NCBI GenBank assembly: GCA_035633215.1
Contig: DASQFI010000028.1
Location: 1-64,000, forward strand
Direction of reading: 5' to 3'
Length of the DNA stretch: 64,000 nucleotides
From: DASQFI01 sp035633215
GTDB lineage: Bacteria; Acidobacteriota; Vicinamibacteria; Vicinamibacterales; SCN-69-37
The position numbers and the translations under genes are program-made. Of this stretch, positions 16,759 to 25,182 are shown piece by piece (position 1 is the stretch's first letter; every line of letters begins with the position of its first letter). Below the pieces are notes generated by a model. The model ran no database searches, was not told the DNA's origin, and saw nothing but the letters and a program-made list of their open reading frames with translations.

Positions 16759-19266
16759 ATGCGCCGACTGGGCACCGACCTTTCCTACGCCGTCCGCACG
16801 TTCGCGAAAACGCCTGGCTTTACCGCGATCGCCGTTGTCGTACTGGCCATCGGCATCGGCGCGAACACGGCCATCTTTACGTTCGTGAACGAGCTGCTCC
16901 TGCGGCCGCTCCCGGGCCGCGCCAGTGAGCTCGTCGGCGTGTACAGCCGAGATCGGGTCGTCCCCGACTCGTACCGGCCATTTTCGTATCCCAACTACGT
17001 GGACGTGCGAGACGGCAGCGACCTCTTCGACGCGCTGATGGCGCACACCTTCACCATGGTCGGCACGCCGGCGGGGGAGGGCACCAAACGGACGCTCGCG
17101 GCGGTGGTGTCGTCGAACTACTTCGACACGCTCGGGGTCACGCTCGCGGCCGGCCGTCCATTCTCCGGCGACGAGGAACGGCCCGGCTCACGCATCCCTG
17201 TCGCGATCGTGACGCATACGCGGTGGACGCAGGAGAAACGCGATCCGGCGTTCATCGGGAAGACGATCCGTATCAACGCGATCGATTTCACCGTGATCGG
17301 CGTCACGCCCGAGGGATTCAGCGGGACGATGGCGCTGGTATCGGCCGAGCTGTACCTCCCGCTCGGGATGTTCGACACGGTGGTCACCGATCGGTTCAAG
17401 AACAACGGCAATGGGCTGACCGATCGATCGAACGCCTCGCTCGTGGTGGCTGGACGCGTGAAGGCCGGCGTGACCACCCCCGTTGTCTCAGCGCGGCTCG
17501 ACGCCCTCTCCCGGCAGCTCGAGGCGGCGTATCCGGCTGACAACAAGAACCTGGCGTTGACGGCTAACCCCCTGCCCCGAATGTCGGCGAGTCCGGCGCC
17601 CCAGGACAACAGCGCGATCACGGCGTTCACCGCGCTGCTGCTGGGACTTTCGGGCATCGTGCTCGTCATCGCGTGCCTGAACATCGCGAACATGCTGCTG
17701 GCGCGAGGGGCCACGCGCCGCAAGGAGATCGCGCTTCGCATCGCGCTCGGCGCCCGGCGCGGGCGCGTGGTACGGCAGCTGCTCACCGAGAGCGTCCTGC
17801 TGGCGATTGCGGGCGCCGCGCTCGGCCTGATGCTCAGCGTGTGGGCGACCCGCGTGCTCGCCGCCTCCATGGTGGGCGCGTTGCCCTTTACCGTGACGTT
17901 CCGTGCCACTCCGGACGTCTCCGTGCTCCTTGCGACCATCGCGTTTACAGCGGTCAGCACGATTGCCTTCGGCCTGGGACCGGCGCTCCGCCTCTCGCGA
18001 CGGGATCTGGTCGTCGACCTCAAGGACCGCACGGGCGATGGTGCGCGAGCGGGCCGTTGGTTCAGCGGGCGCAACCTGATGGTGGTTGGCCAGGTCGCGC
18101 TGTCGCTGTCGATGCTCACGGCCGGCGGAATCTTCACGCGCACGGCGCTCGACGCCAGATCGGGCAATCCGGGATTTGCGTACGACCGGATGCTCATAGC
18201 TCGGCTGGAAGGGATGCTGGCCGGATTCAACGACACTCGCGGCCGGCTCGTCTTCGATGCGGTTCTGGACCGGCTGCGATCGATGCCCGGCGTCGAAGCC
18301 GCGACGCTGGCCTCTTCGATGCCGTTCAGCGATTCGGTCGAAGGCGCTCGGTTCGAGTCTCTCGGAGAGACGAATCGCGAGCCCGTCCGCGCGCGAGCGC
18401 ATCGCGTGATCGGCGCCGACTACTTCAGCGCGCTCGGGCTTCGCATGATTGGCGGGCGCGAGTTCACGCGCGCGGAGGAGACGTCGGGATCGGCGCCGCG
18501 CGTGGCGATCGTCGACGAGGCGCTTGCGGCGGCACTGTTCGGCGGGCAGAACCCGATCGGACAGCTGATTCGACTCGCGCCGGAGGTTGACGATGCCGGA
18601 GCGGTCCGCGGCGAGCCGATGGAAGTGGTCGGCATCGCGCCCCCGCTCCGCGAAGAGCTCCTCGATCGCGGACCAGTGCCGCACGTGTACGTTCCATTCG
18701 GTCGCAACTACCGCGCCAGAATGTTCGCGATCATCCGGACGTCGACCGGAGGAAACGAGCTGACCCAGCTCGAGGGGGTCAGAAAGACGATTCGAGCTGT
18801 CGAACCAGACCTGCCAGTCGTCTCGCTGTCGACGATGGCGGCGTTTCACAGCGGGAGTTTGGAATTGTGGGCGTTGAACGCCGGCGCCGGACTGTTCACG
18901 ATGCTCGGTCTTCTCGCCCTGCTCCTCGCGGTCGTCGGCGTCTACGGCGTGAAGTCCTACGTCGTGGCGCAGCGCACGCGTGAAATCGGGATTCGCATGG
19001 CGCTCGGCGCCAGCCCGCGCGATGTGTTGAGCTTGATGCTGCGCGACGGATTCCGATTGACGGGACTGGGCGTCGCGATCGGCGTGCCGCTGGCCACGCT
19101 GGTCTCGGTGGCGTTCACGAAGGTATTCGTGGAGGTTGGCGGCTTCGACGCCACGGTCATCGCGGTGGCGACGGTCGTGCTCGCGGCGGCGGCGACGATC
19201 GCCGGCGGCGTGCCCGCGCGACGCGCGACCAGGGTGCAGCCGATCACGGCGCTGCAGCGCGACTGA
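16759..19266 (+). CDS. ADOP-family ABC permease (MacB/FtsX type)
   Basis: An 835-aa permease. TM1 near residues 20-45 is followed by a MacB-like periplasmic core, three FtsX helices around 290-410 (with RKEIALRIALGARRGRVVRQ), a second periplasmic core, and C-terminal FtsX helices with REIGIRMALGASPRDV. This duplicated layout is typical of acidobacterial orphan permeases. No ATP-binding subunit is adjacent, and unlike the later copy at 47303 it lacks the N-terminal prefix domain and PadR partner. The substrate is unknown; relatives export antibiotics, lipoproteins or peptides. The 76 bp upstream show no obvious promoter. Confidence 0.92.
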   Translation: MRRLGTDLSYAVRTFAKTPGFTAIAVVVLAIGIGANTAIFTFVNELLLRPLPGRASELVGVYSRDRVVPDSYRPFSYPNYVDVRDGSDLFDALMAHTFTMVGTPAGEGTKRTLAAVVSSNYFDTLGVTLAAGRPFSGDEERPGSRIPVAIVTHTRWTQEKRDPAFIGKTIRINAIDFTVIGVTPEGFSGTMALVSAELYLPLGMFDTVVTDRFKNNGNGLTDRSNASLVVAGRVKAGVTTPVVSARLDALSRQLEAAYPADNKNLALTANPLPRMSASPAPQDNSAITAFTALLLGLSGIVLVIACLNIANMLLARGATRRKEIALRIALGARRGRVVRQLLTESVLLAIAGAALGLMLSVWATRVLAASMVGALPFTVTFRATPDVSVLLATIAFTAVSTIAFGLGPALRLSRRDLVVDLKDRTGDGARAGRWFSGRNLMVVGQVALSLSMLTAGGIFTRTALDARSGNPGFAYDRMLIARLEGMLAGFNDTRGRLVFDAVLDRLRSMPGVEAATLASSMPFSDSVEGARFESLGETNREPVRARAHRVIGADYFSALGLRMIGGREFTRAEETSGSAPRVAIVDEALAAALFGGQNPIGQLIRLAPEVDDAGAVRGEPMEVVGIAPPLREELLDRGPVPHVYVPFGRNYRARMFAIIRTSTGGNELTQLEGVRKTIRAVEPDLPVVSLSTMAAFHSGSLELWALNAGAGLFTMLGLLALLLAVVGVYGVKSYVVAQRTREIGIRMALGASPRDVLSLMLRDGFRLTGLGVAIGVPLATLVSVAFTKVFVEVGGFDATVIAVATVVLAAAATIAGGVPARRATRVQPITALQRD

Positions 19267-19308
19267 ATCGGCTTGTCACCCACCCGGTCGCTGGGCGACG
19301 CTATCGGG

Positions 19309-20265
19309 ATGACGGCACGGCAGGTCGCCGTTCTGACCGTTGCGATTGGTGGCCTCCTGTCCGCGCGATTGCCTGGTGCAGGCGCGAATCAGCAGGCGCT
19401 CCGCCTTGTCGCCCTGACCTTCGACGACCTCCCATACGTCGCGGTCAACTCCTCCTATCTGCCGTCGGCTCAGCGCGCGACGTCGAGCCTCCTGAAGATC
19501 CTCACAAAGCATCGCGCGCCGGCTATCGGCTTCGTGAACGAGGCGCAGCTGCGGGGCGTCGATCGCGAAGCCCGGATCGCGCTGCTCGATCAGTGGCTCG
19601 ACCACGGCATGCTGCTGGGCAATCACACGTTTTCGCATCCGGACTTCAACACGGTCTCGATCGAACGATTCCAGGACGAGATCCTCAAGGGCGAAGTCGA
19701 GACTCGTCGCCTCCTTGCGGGCAAGCCCCGGACTCGTCCGTTCTTCCGTCACCCGATGACGCACACGGGCGACACGAAGGAGAAAAAAGAAGCGATCGAG
19801 AAGTTTCTGGACGCCCGCGGATACACCATCGCGCCGCACACGATTGAAAACAGCGACTTCATCTTCAACCGGGTGTACGTCCGGGCGCTCGCTGTGAAGG
19901 ACGTCGCTCTGGCCACCAAGGTACGCGACACGTATCTGGACTTCACGATCGCCGCCACGGAATTCGCCGAAGCGATCTCGCCGAAGATCTTCGGACGCGA
20001 GGTGGCGCAGACGCTGCTGCTCCATGCCAACGATCTCAACGCGGACAGTCTGGATGAGCTGCTGACGCGTTATGAGAACAGGGGATATCGATACATCACG
20101 CTCGAACAGGCAATGGCGGATCCCGCCTACCGAACCCCGGACACGCTTGTGACTACATATGGGCCAACCTGGCTCTGGCGCTGGATGAAGAGTCTCGGCA
20201 TGAACGTGAGCTTCGCCGGCGATCCCGAAGTGCCGGCGTGGGTGACCGATCTGTTCAACCGCTGA
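19309..20265 (+). CDS. Secreted polysaccharide deacetylase-family protein
   Basis: The ATG at 19309 gives 318 aa with a plausible signal peptide (VAVLTVAIGGLLSARLPGAGA). The NodB-homology motifs are present as LTFDDLP (catalytic and metal Asp) and NHTFSHPD (metal His pair). PFFRHPMTHTGD supplies the following motif, although the usual R-P-P-Y/F form is altered. It should remove acetyl groups from a polysaccharide or peptidoglycan outside the cytoplasm. It lies 42 bp after the ADOP gene and converges on the metallo-beta-lactamase-fold gene across a hairpin. Confidence 0.85.
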   Translation: MTARQVAVLTVAIGGLLSARLPGAGANQQALRLVALTFDDLPYVAVNSSYLPSAQRATSSLLKILTKHRAPAIGFVNEAQLRGVDREARIALLDQWLDHGMLLGNHTFSHPDFNTVSIERFQDEILKGEVETRRLLAGKPRTRPFFRHPMTHTGDTKEKKEAIEKFLDARGYTIAPHTIENSDFIFNRVYVRALAVKDVALATKVRDTYLDFTIAATEFAEAISPKIFGREVAQTLLLHANDLNADSLDELLTRYENRGYRYITLEQAMADPAYRTPDTLVTTYGPTWLWRWMKSLGMNVSFAGDPEVPAWVTDLFNR

Positions 20266-20267
20266 GT

Positions 20268-20297
20268 CCCGCCTTCGCTCATTCGAGCTACGGCGGG
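20268..20297. terminator. Hairpin between convergent genes
   Basis: CCCGCC and GGCGGG arms enclose about 18 bp containing TTCGCTC, directly after the deacetylase stop and before the convergent gene end at 20321. The same hairpin with the following GCAAGCA tail recurs at 23491-23516. There is no T run, so termination is inferred from position. Confidence 0.5.
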
Positions 20298-20320
20298 CAA
20301 GCAGGCCCCAAGGCCGACCG

Positions 20321-21274
20321 CTACTTCGGCAGCTTCCCGTCCAGCTCCAGATATACTCGCCGAACAGCGATTCCTCTCTGCCCGGCATGGAGAGTCCACG
20401 TCTCGAGGTCGCCGAACTTCGCGTCCTTGACCGCCGTTTCGACGTCCATCTTCGCGTCGTACAGCCGCTTCGCCTCGGCGATGACCTGCCGGAGGGCCTG
20501 TTTGTAGGTCTCGAGCTCTTCTTTGAGAATCGCCGGCGTTTCGACGAAGCCGTGGCCGGGAACGAAGATGTCCACCGGCATCTTCTGCGCGCGTTCGACG
20601 ACCGCGACCCATTCCGACGGATACGCCGACCGCATGGCGGGAAAGACCCGGTTGAGGTAAGCCTCGCTCATAAAAAGGATGCGCTCCTTCGGCAGGTAGA
20701 CGCTCAGGTCGCCACCCGTGTGGGCGCGGCCGAGAAAGAGCAGTTGAATCTCCATGCCGCCGAGAGTAAGGACGGTCTTGTCCGTGACCACTTGCGACGG
20801 GACCGGGACCGGCGGCGTATCGCCTCGGCCGCCTCGTCCGGCGCTCGCTTCGAGGACCGCCTTCGACGTCGGGTGTGCATAGAACGTCGCGCCCGCCGGG
20901 AATGATCCATTGCCCGCCGTGTGGTCACCGTGATCCGAGCAGACGATGACGTGGGCGATCGGGCGCGGGGTGATCTTGGCGATCTCGTCGACCATCCGCT
21001 TGGTTTCCGCCGCGTTGCCCTGGCCGTCGGCGACCAGCACGCCCGCAGCGGTGACCACGAACAGGCTGACGGTCGTGAAGCGCTCGTCGCCGCCCGAGCG
21101 GAGCGCTTCGTACGAGTAGACGTTCGGCGCGAGCTTCTGAACGCGCGGGAAATCGGCCTCCGTGAAACCGCGCTTCGTCACCTCGGCGGTGCGGCCGACC
21201 TGCTGGCCGGCAGTCATGCCGGCGGCGTGGGCCGTCAGCAGGCCCACGGCAACGATAAGCGTCGCGTGTCTCAC
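20321..21274 (-). CDS. Secreted metallo-beta-lactamase-fold hydrolase
   Basis: GTG 21274 is the start because GGAG lies 7 bp upstream and a signal peptide follows at once (TLIVAVGLLTAHAAG), giving 317 aa; frame further upstream is spurious. The metal motif reads CSDHGDHTAGN: the first His of HxHxDH is Ser. Further ligands are in GRAHTGGD and VPGHG. The B2-like loss of one ligand could change metal count or activity. The fold is that of periplasmic MBL hydrolases; the substrate is unknown. Confidence 0.85.
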   Translation of the reverse strand: MRHATLIVAVGLLTAHAAGMTAGQQVGRTAEVTKRGFTEADFPRVQKLAPNVYSYEALRSGGDERFTTVSLFVVTAAGVLVADGQGNAAETKRMVDEIAKITPRPIAHVIVCSDHGDHTAGNGSFPAGATFYAHPTSKAVLEASAGRGGRGDTPPVPVPSQVVTDKTVLTLGGMEIQLLFLGRAHTGGDLSVYLPKERILFMSEAYLNRVFPAMRSAYPSEWVAVVERAQKMPVDIFVPGHGFVETPAILKEELETYKQALRQVIAEAKRLYDAKMDVETAVKDAKFGDLETWTLHAGQRGIAVRRVYLELDGKLPK

Positions 21275-21408
21275 GATGATCTCCAGGAGAGGGCCTATCT
21301 TAGAGCACCGCTGCCTCTTGTGAGTAACCGGATTCACCATCTCCCGGTTGCGGCTCCTTCGAGATCTCCGCAGGCGAACGGCAGTCATTTTGCACCGACG
21401 TTCCCGGG

Positions 21409-21762
21409 ATGACGGTACCTTCAACGCTCTCACCGTCCGACGCTCCCGTTCGTGAGCCTGAGCGCGACGTCGAGCGCCCGCCGGGTAAGAAACCGGGACG
21501 CCGAAACGTGCCGATCGAGGAGCCGCCGAAGAGATCGACCGACGATCCGGACCCCGCTGACGATCCGGCGCCGATCGACGAGCCTGGCGACATGAACGAC
21601 GGCCAGGATCGTGACCCAGGTATTGACGAGCCCGATCCGTCGTCGTCGCCCACCCCGGGAGCCGCAGGACCTGCCGGCAGCACACAAGGAGCACACCCAT
21701 GTTTGGAGTTCTTGGTTGGATTCTGTTTGGTCTGGTCGTCGGCATCGTCGCCAAGCTGTTGA
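21409..21762 (+). CDS. Possible small acidic proline-rich protein
   Basis: The ATG at 21409 opens 117 codons rich in Asp, Pro and Glu (DDPDPADDPAPIDEPGD). Such compositions occur in real small proteins of this kind of genome, but the last 25 residues overlap the GlsB-type gene in another frame and look artificial. No ribosome site is evident. I rate it as barely more likely noise than real; it is given because the 424-bp gap upstream of GlsB otherwise has no gene. Confidence 0.35.
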   Translation: MTVPSTLSPSDAPVREPERDVERPPGKKPGRRNVPIEEPPKRSTDDPDPADDPAPIDEPGDMNDGQDRDPGIDEPDPSSSPTPGAAGPAGSTQGAHPCLEFLVGFCLVWSSASSPSC

Positions 21763-21956
21763 TGCCCGGCCGCGATCCGGGTGGGATCATCATCACGATG
21801 CTGCTCGGCATCATCGGCGCCGTGGTTGGTGGTTTCCTTGGTCGCGCCATGGGTCTCTACGGCCCTGAGGAGCCCGCGGGGTTTCTGATGTCGCTTGTCG
21901 GAGCGATCGCGCTGCTTGCGATTTATAGATTGGTCGCGAGGCGCGGACACGCGTAG
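21699..21956 (+). CDS. GlsB/YeaQ/YmgE-family membrane protein
   Basis: An 85-aa inner-membrane protein with three hydrophobic segments, the Gly-rich FGLVVGIVAKLLMPG and the signature GGIIITMLLGIIGAVVGGF of the transglycosylase-associated/GlsB family. Members are stress-induced small membrane proteins of unclear mechanism. AAGGAG lies upstream of the ATG. Its stop codon TAG is the first triplet of a double-hairpin repeat (21954-22003). Confidence 0.92.
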   Translation: MFGVLGWILFGLVVGIVAKLLMPGRDPGGIIITMLLGIIGAVVGGFLGRAMGLYGPEEPAGFLMSLVGAIALLAIYRLVARRGHA

Positions 21957-22003
21957 GGCGGGGCTTCAGCCCGCCGCACGCCGGCCCCTGAATGGCCGGC
22001 CTA
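21954..22003. repeat. TAG-CTA double-hairpin element, copy 1
   Basis: It begins with the glsB-type stop codon TAG, followed by hairpin 1 (GGCGGGGCT-TC-AGCCCGCC) and hairpin 2 (GGCCCCT/ATGGCCGGCC arms), and ends in CTA. The same sequence family recurs at 45247-45302 and 53038-53088, and the same architecture at 29689-29762 and 62003-62058. Confidence 0.8.
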
Positions 22004-22045
22004 TATGCGACAAGGTGGGGAGGCGGAACCGGTAGTCTGTGTTCC

Positions 22046-23389
22046 ATGCCTCCTCTCCTCAAAGTGCTCGTCGCCGGTGCGGGGCTCGCGGGACTTGCGG
22101 CCGCGCGTGAGCTGGAGCGACGCAACGCCGACGTGACGCTCGTCGAGGCGCGGGACCGCGTCGGCGGACGCGTCTGGACGATTCGCGACGAGTTCCGGCA
22201 CCGTCAGCATGCCGAAGGCGGTGCGGATCTTATCGAGGGCGAGCAGGAAGCCGTGCTGGATCTTGCCCGGTCGTTCGGGCTGCATCCCGTTCGCATTTTT
22301 CGTGCGGGGTTCGGCTACTACGGCCCCGATCGGCGGGGCAACATGCGAATGCAGCGCCTCGACAGTGGAATGAAAGAGATGCTGTCGCCGCTGTTCCCGG
22401 TGATGCGCGACTATCAGCTGGCGGAGCAACGCTGGGACAGCGCGATCGCGCGCAGCCTCGCCCGCCAATCCGTCGCTGGCTGGCTCGATCGTACGAATGC
22501 CCCCGCGTGGGTGCGCGCGCGGATGCGCGGGCTGCGCGGACTCTTCCTGGCCGACACTGAGGATCTTTCGATGCTGTCGCTCGTGGATTTCTTCGCGACC
22601 ACCGGCGAGCCGGGTCAGGGTGAGATGTATCGGCTGAAAGAGGGGAACGATCGGCTGGCGACGGAGATGGCGAAGCGGTTGCGACGGCCGCCCATCCTGC
22701 GCACCGTCGTTCGTGGCGTCCGGCAGCGGCGGGGCCGCGTGACCGTGTCCCTCGACGGCCCGTCCGGTCGCGCGACCAAGGACGTGGACTACATCGTGAT
22801 CACCCTGCCCGCCGCGACCTTGCGGGATGTCCGCTTCGAACCTGAGCTGCCCGAACAGCAGCGTGAGGCGTTCACGCGACTCCGATACGGTCCGGCCACG
22901 CGGTTGCTCGTGCAGGTCGCGCGCCGGTTCTGGAAACAGTCGGGACAACCGAGAGCGTTCGGCACCGATCAGGCGACAGGCGCGGTCTGGGACGGCAACG
23001 AGCAGCAGCCAGGTCCGCCTGCCGTGCTGAGCTTTCTCGCGGGCGGCAACGCGTCGCGCGAGCTGCAGGACATCATCCGCGACGAGGGCCTCACCAATGT
23101 CCTTCGCCGCGTGGACTGGCTGCGAAGACGCGGAACGGCCGCGCCGCGCATTCTCGCGTCCCGAGCGATCAGCTGGGAGAACGATCCGTGGGCGCGCGGC
23201 GGGTACGCGGTCTTCGACACCAGCTTCGATCCGCTGCTGCGCGACTGGCTCGCGCGGCCGGCCGGTCGTGTTGTCTTTGCCGGCGAACATACGAGCCACC
23301 GGTGGCAGGGCTACATGAACGGCGCGATCGAAAGCGGCCGCCGCGCCGCGGCCGAGGTCGCGGTCCTTGCCGACGAACACCGGGCCTGA
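22046..23389 (+). CDS. Flavin-containing amine oxidoreductase (monoamine oxidase-like)
   Basis: A 447-aa flavoenzyme starting at ATG 22046, where the dinucleotide-binding motif VAGAGLAGLAAARELERR begins. It is followed by VEARDRVGGRVWT and, near the C-terminus, VVFAGEHTSHRWQGYMNGAIESGRRAA, which binds FAD and is diagnostic for the amine oxidase family. No signal peptide is apparent. The likely reaction is FAD-dependent oxidation of an amine or a protoporphyrinogen/carotenoid-like substrate, and the substrate cannot be told from sequence. The gene stands alone, downstream of a double-hairpin repeat. Confidence 0.9.
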   Translation: MPPLLKVLVAGAGLAGLAAARELERRNADVTLVEARDRVGGRVWTIRDEFRHRQHAEGGADLIEGEQEAVLDLARSFGLHPVRIFRAGFGYYGPDRRGNMRMQRLDSGMKEMLSPLFPVMRDYQLAEQRWDSAIARSLARQSVAGWLDRTNAPAWVRARMRGLRGLFLADTEDLSMLSLVDFFATTGEPGQGEMYRLKEGNDRLATEMAKRLRRPPILRTVVRGVRQRRGRVTVSLDGPSGRATKDVDYIVITLPAATLRDVRFEPELPEQQREAFTRLRYGPATRLLVQVARRFWKQSGQPRAFGTDQATGAVWDGNEQQPGPPAVLSFLAGGNASRELQDIIRDEGLTNVLRRVDWLRRRGTAAPRILASRAISWENDPWARGGYAVFDTSFDPLLRDWLARPAGRVVFAGEHTSHRWQGYMNGAIESGRRAAAEVAVLADEHRA

Positions 23390-23490
23390 CCATGCGCAAC
23401 GCCCTGCCGTCGTCGTTCGACGACGATGTCGGGCGTTGGCTGTCGCCGCCCTGAAGACGGTTGTGTTGCCGGACCGCGGGCCTCCGTGGA

Positions 23491-23516
23491 CCCGCCTTCG
23501 CTCAAGCTACGGCGGG
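23491..23516. repeat. CCCGCC/GGCGGG hairpin, second copy
   Basis: The sequence CGCCTTCGCTC-AAGCTACGGCGGG plus the following CAAGCA repeats the hairpin at 20268-20297. Both copies lie between convergent gene ends. Confidence 0.65.
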
Positions 23517-23560
23517 CAAGCATGACGCCTTGGCCGCCGAAGCCTTGGCGGAGGCGGCTC

Positions 23561-23668
23561 GAACCCGCTGCCTCCGTTCGCGCAGGATTGCGTTCTGACG
23601 CTGGACGCGCCACTCCGCACACGGCGGAGCTGGCGCGTGCAATCCTGCGCTCCCTCCGGCGCGGGTTC
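23561..23668. repeat. 108-bp nested palindrome
   Basis: Paired arms nest from outside inward: GAACCCGC (23561) with GCGGGTTC (23661); GCGCAGGATTGC (23580) with GCAATCCTGCGC (23639); ACGCGCCA (23605) with TGGCGCGT (23631); CTCCGC (23613) with GCGGAG (23624), around ACACG. It could fold into one long cruciform and may stop transcription from both convergent genes. Confidence 0.75.
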
Positions 23669-23772
23669 GTACTTGTCGCACATCGTGTCAGTCCAAGTCG
23701 GCCGCGCTCCGGCAACAGATCCGCCTTCAGGGATTCGTTTTGCTGTCTTCTGTCACGACACCGAACTCGAGA

Positions 23773-24546
23773 CTAGATCAGTGCGATCACTCGCGCCGGA
23801 CTGCCGCTCCCATTGACGACCTTGAGCGGCGCCGCGATGACGATCGCGCCGGTTGGCGGAAGCTGATCCAGATTGCACAGGCTCGCGAGGCCGAACTTGC
23901 CGGCGCCGTGCATGATGGCGTGGTTCGGGAAGGGCGGGTCGAAGGTTGCCGCCTGGCCGGCGTCGGTGCCGATGGTCTCGACGCCCACGCCGAGCACGTC
24001 GCGATCGTGCGCGAGCAGCTCGGAGGCTCGCTTGTCGAAGCCGGGACTGTGAGGCCCGTCGGCGCCGACGTTCAGAAACGCGGCGGTCGTCGTGCGACGG
24101 CTCCAGCCGGTGCGGAGCAGCACCCACGACTCCGATGGAATCAGACCGAACTCGGCCTCCCACTCCGCGATGCGCTCGGGCGTCAGCAGAAAGTCCGGAT
24201 TCGATTCGACGTCGCGCGTGACGTCGATCACGCAGGCGGGTCCCACGAGCCGGCGCGCCGGGATCGTGTCGCAGGTGTTTTCCATCAAGTCCTTGCCGGT
24301 CACCCAGTGCACGGGCGCGTCGAAGTGGGTGCCGGTGTGCTCGCCGAACTTCAGCGTATTCCAGTACCACGCCGGCCCTTTGTCGTCATAGCGGGAGATC
24401 TGCTCGATCGTCACGCCGGGTGAGGGCGCGAAGATTGGCGGCAGGCCGATGACGGGCGTGTCCGGGCCGAGCGGCTGGGTCAAGTCGACGACCCGCACGC
24501 GACCGTCGACGAGGGCGGAAGCGAGATCAAGAAGAACAGAAGACAT
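23773..24546 (-). CDS. Cyclase-family (kynurenine formamidase-like) metal-dependent hydrolase
   Basis: A 257-aa protein starting at ATG 24546; the 18 residues that could precede it come from the repeat tract upstream. It carries the family signature FGEHTGTHFDAPVHW, whose His and Asp residues bind metal, and DTIPARRLVGPACVIDV and FPNHAIMHGAGKFG later. Relatives hydrolyse N-formylkynurenine or isatin. Here it lies 60 bp downstream of a two-subunit TPP enzyme, so it more likely acts in that pathway than in tryptophan breakdown, but the substrate is not indicated. Confidence 0.87.
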   Translation of the reverse strand: MSSVLLDLASALVDGRVRVVDLTQPLGPDTPVIGLPPIFAPSPGVTIEQISRYDDKGPAWYWNTLKFGEHTGTHFDAPVHWVTGKDLMENTCDTIPARRLVGPACVIDVTRDVESNPDFLLTPERIAEWEAEFGLIPSESWVLLRTGWSRRTTTAAFLNVGADGPHSPGFDKRASELLAHDRDVLGVGVETIGTDAGQAATFDPPFPNHAIMHGAGKFGLASLCNLDQLPPTGAIVIAAPLKVVNGSGSPARVIALI

Positions 24547-24563
24547 AAAAGAATTGATGATTT

Positions 24564-24584
24564 GGTGATTGGCAATTGGTAATT
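24564..24584. repeat. Heptanucleotide word tract, GGYRATT type
   Basis: Three consecutive 7-bp words on the plus strand: GGTGATT, GGCAATT, GGTAATT. They lie between the TPP-enzyme beta subunit gene and the cyclase-family gene. The word closely resembles that of the tract at 46742-46798. Confidence 0.7.
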
Positions 24585-24605
24585 GAAGAACGCTTGTCAA
24601 AACAC

Positions 24606-25178
24606 CTATCGGTTGCCACCTCGCGTCAGATACCGCTGAAACTGAAACCGGTTCTCGAGAAGTGAGAGGTCCGTCACATACCGCGACGGTCCGACCGCGT
24701 CCACCTTGGCGACGATCGTCGTCAGGTCGTTGGCCTCGAGCGCGTCGCGGAAGCCGCGCGTGAACTCGTCGAGCGTGCGCACCATTGCGGTCCGTGGGAC
24801 GCCGGCGGCGGCGGCGATCGCGGCCAGGTCGCTCCCCGTGGACGTCGCGGTGGGAAAGCCGCCGACCGAGAGCAGACTCTCGTTGTCGAACACGACGTGC
24901 ACCAGGTTGCGCGGACGATAGCGCGCGAGCGTCGTGAGTCCGCCCAGGTTCATCAGCACCGATCCGTCGCCGTCGAAGACCACGACCTGGCGATCCGGCT
25001 GCGCGAGCGCGATGCCGAGCCCCATCGACGACGCGAGGCCCATCGCGTGCTGCAGATAGAAAAAATTCTCGCGGTGTCCGAGCGACTGCAGCTCCGCCGC
25101 CACCGCGCCCATGATCGTGACGACCACGCGGGTCTCGAGATGCGGGTAGACGGCTTTCAGCGCGTCGAGTCGCAACAC
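24606..25178 (-). CDS. TPP-dependent decarboxylase, pyrimidine/PP-binding subunit (sulfo-/phosphonopyruvate decarboxylase beta-like)
   Basis: A 190-aa protein starting at GTG 25178. It matches the C-terminal domain of TPP enzymes: GLASSMGLGIALAQP, then the diphosphate/Mg site VVFDGDGSVLMNLGGL and the NE(S) segment VFDNESLLSVGG. Its ribosome site GGAGGAC overlaps the stop codon of the alpha subunit gene 4 bp upstream, so the two are translationally coupled. The two-gene split matches ComE-type sulfopyruvate or phosphonopyruvate decarboxylases. The true 2-oxo acid is unknown. Confidence 0.86.
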   Translation of the reverse strand: MLRLDALKAVYPHLETRVVVTIMGAVAAELQSLGHRENFFYLQHAMGLASSMGLGIALAQPDRQVVVFDGDGSVLMNLGGLTTLARYRPRNLVHVVFDNESLLSVGGFPTATSTGSDLAAIAAAAGVPRTAMVRTLDEFTRGFRDALEANDLTTIVAKVDAVGPSRYVTDLSLLENRFQFQRYLTRGGNR

Positions 25179-25182
25179 CTGG

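Larger units (their letters stand above)
23390..23772. other. Non-coding region between convergent genes
   Basis: No gene is visible in these 383 bp. They contain the CCCGCC/GGCGGG hairpin at 23491-23516 and a large nested palindrome at 23561-23668, both listed separately. A second short hairpin (GCCGCC/GGCGGC arms) lies near 23533-23557. Confidence 0.6.
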
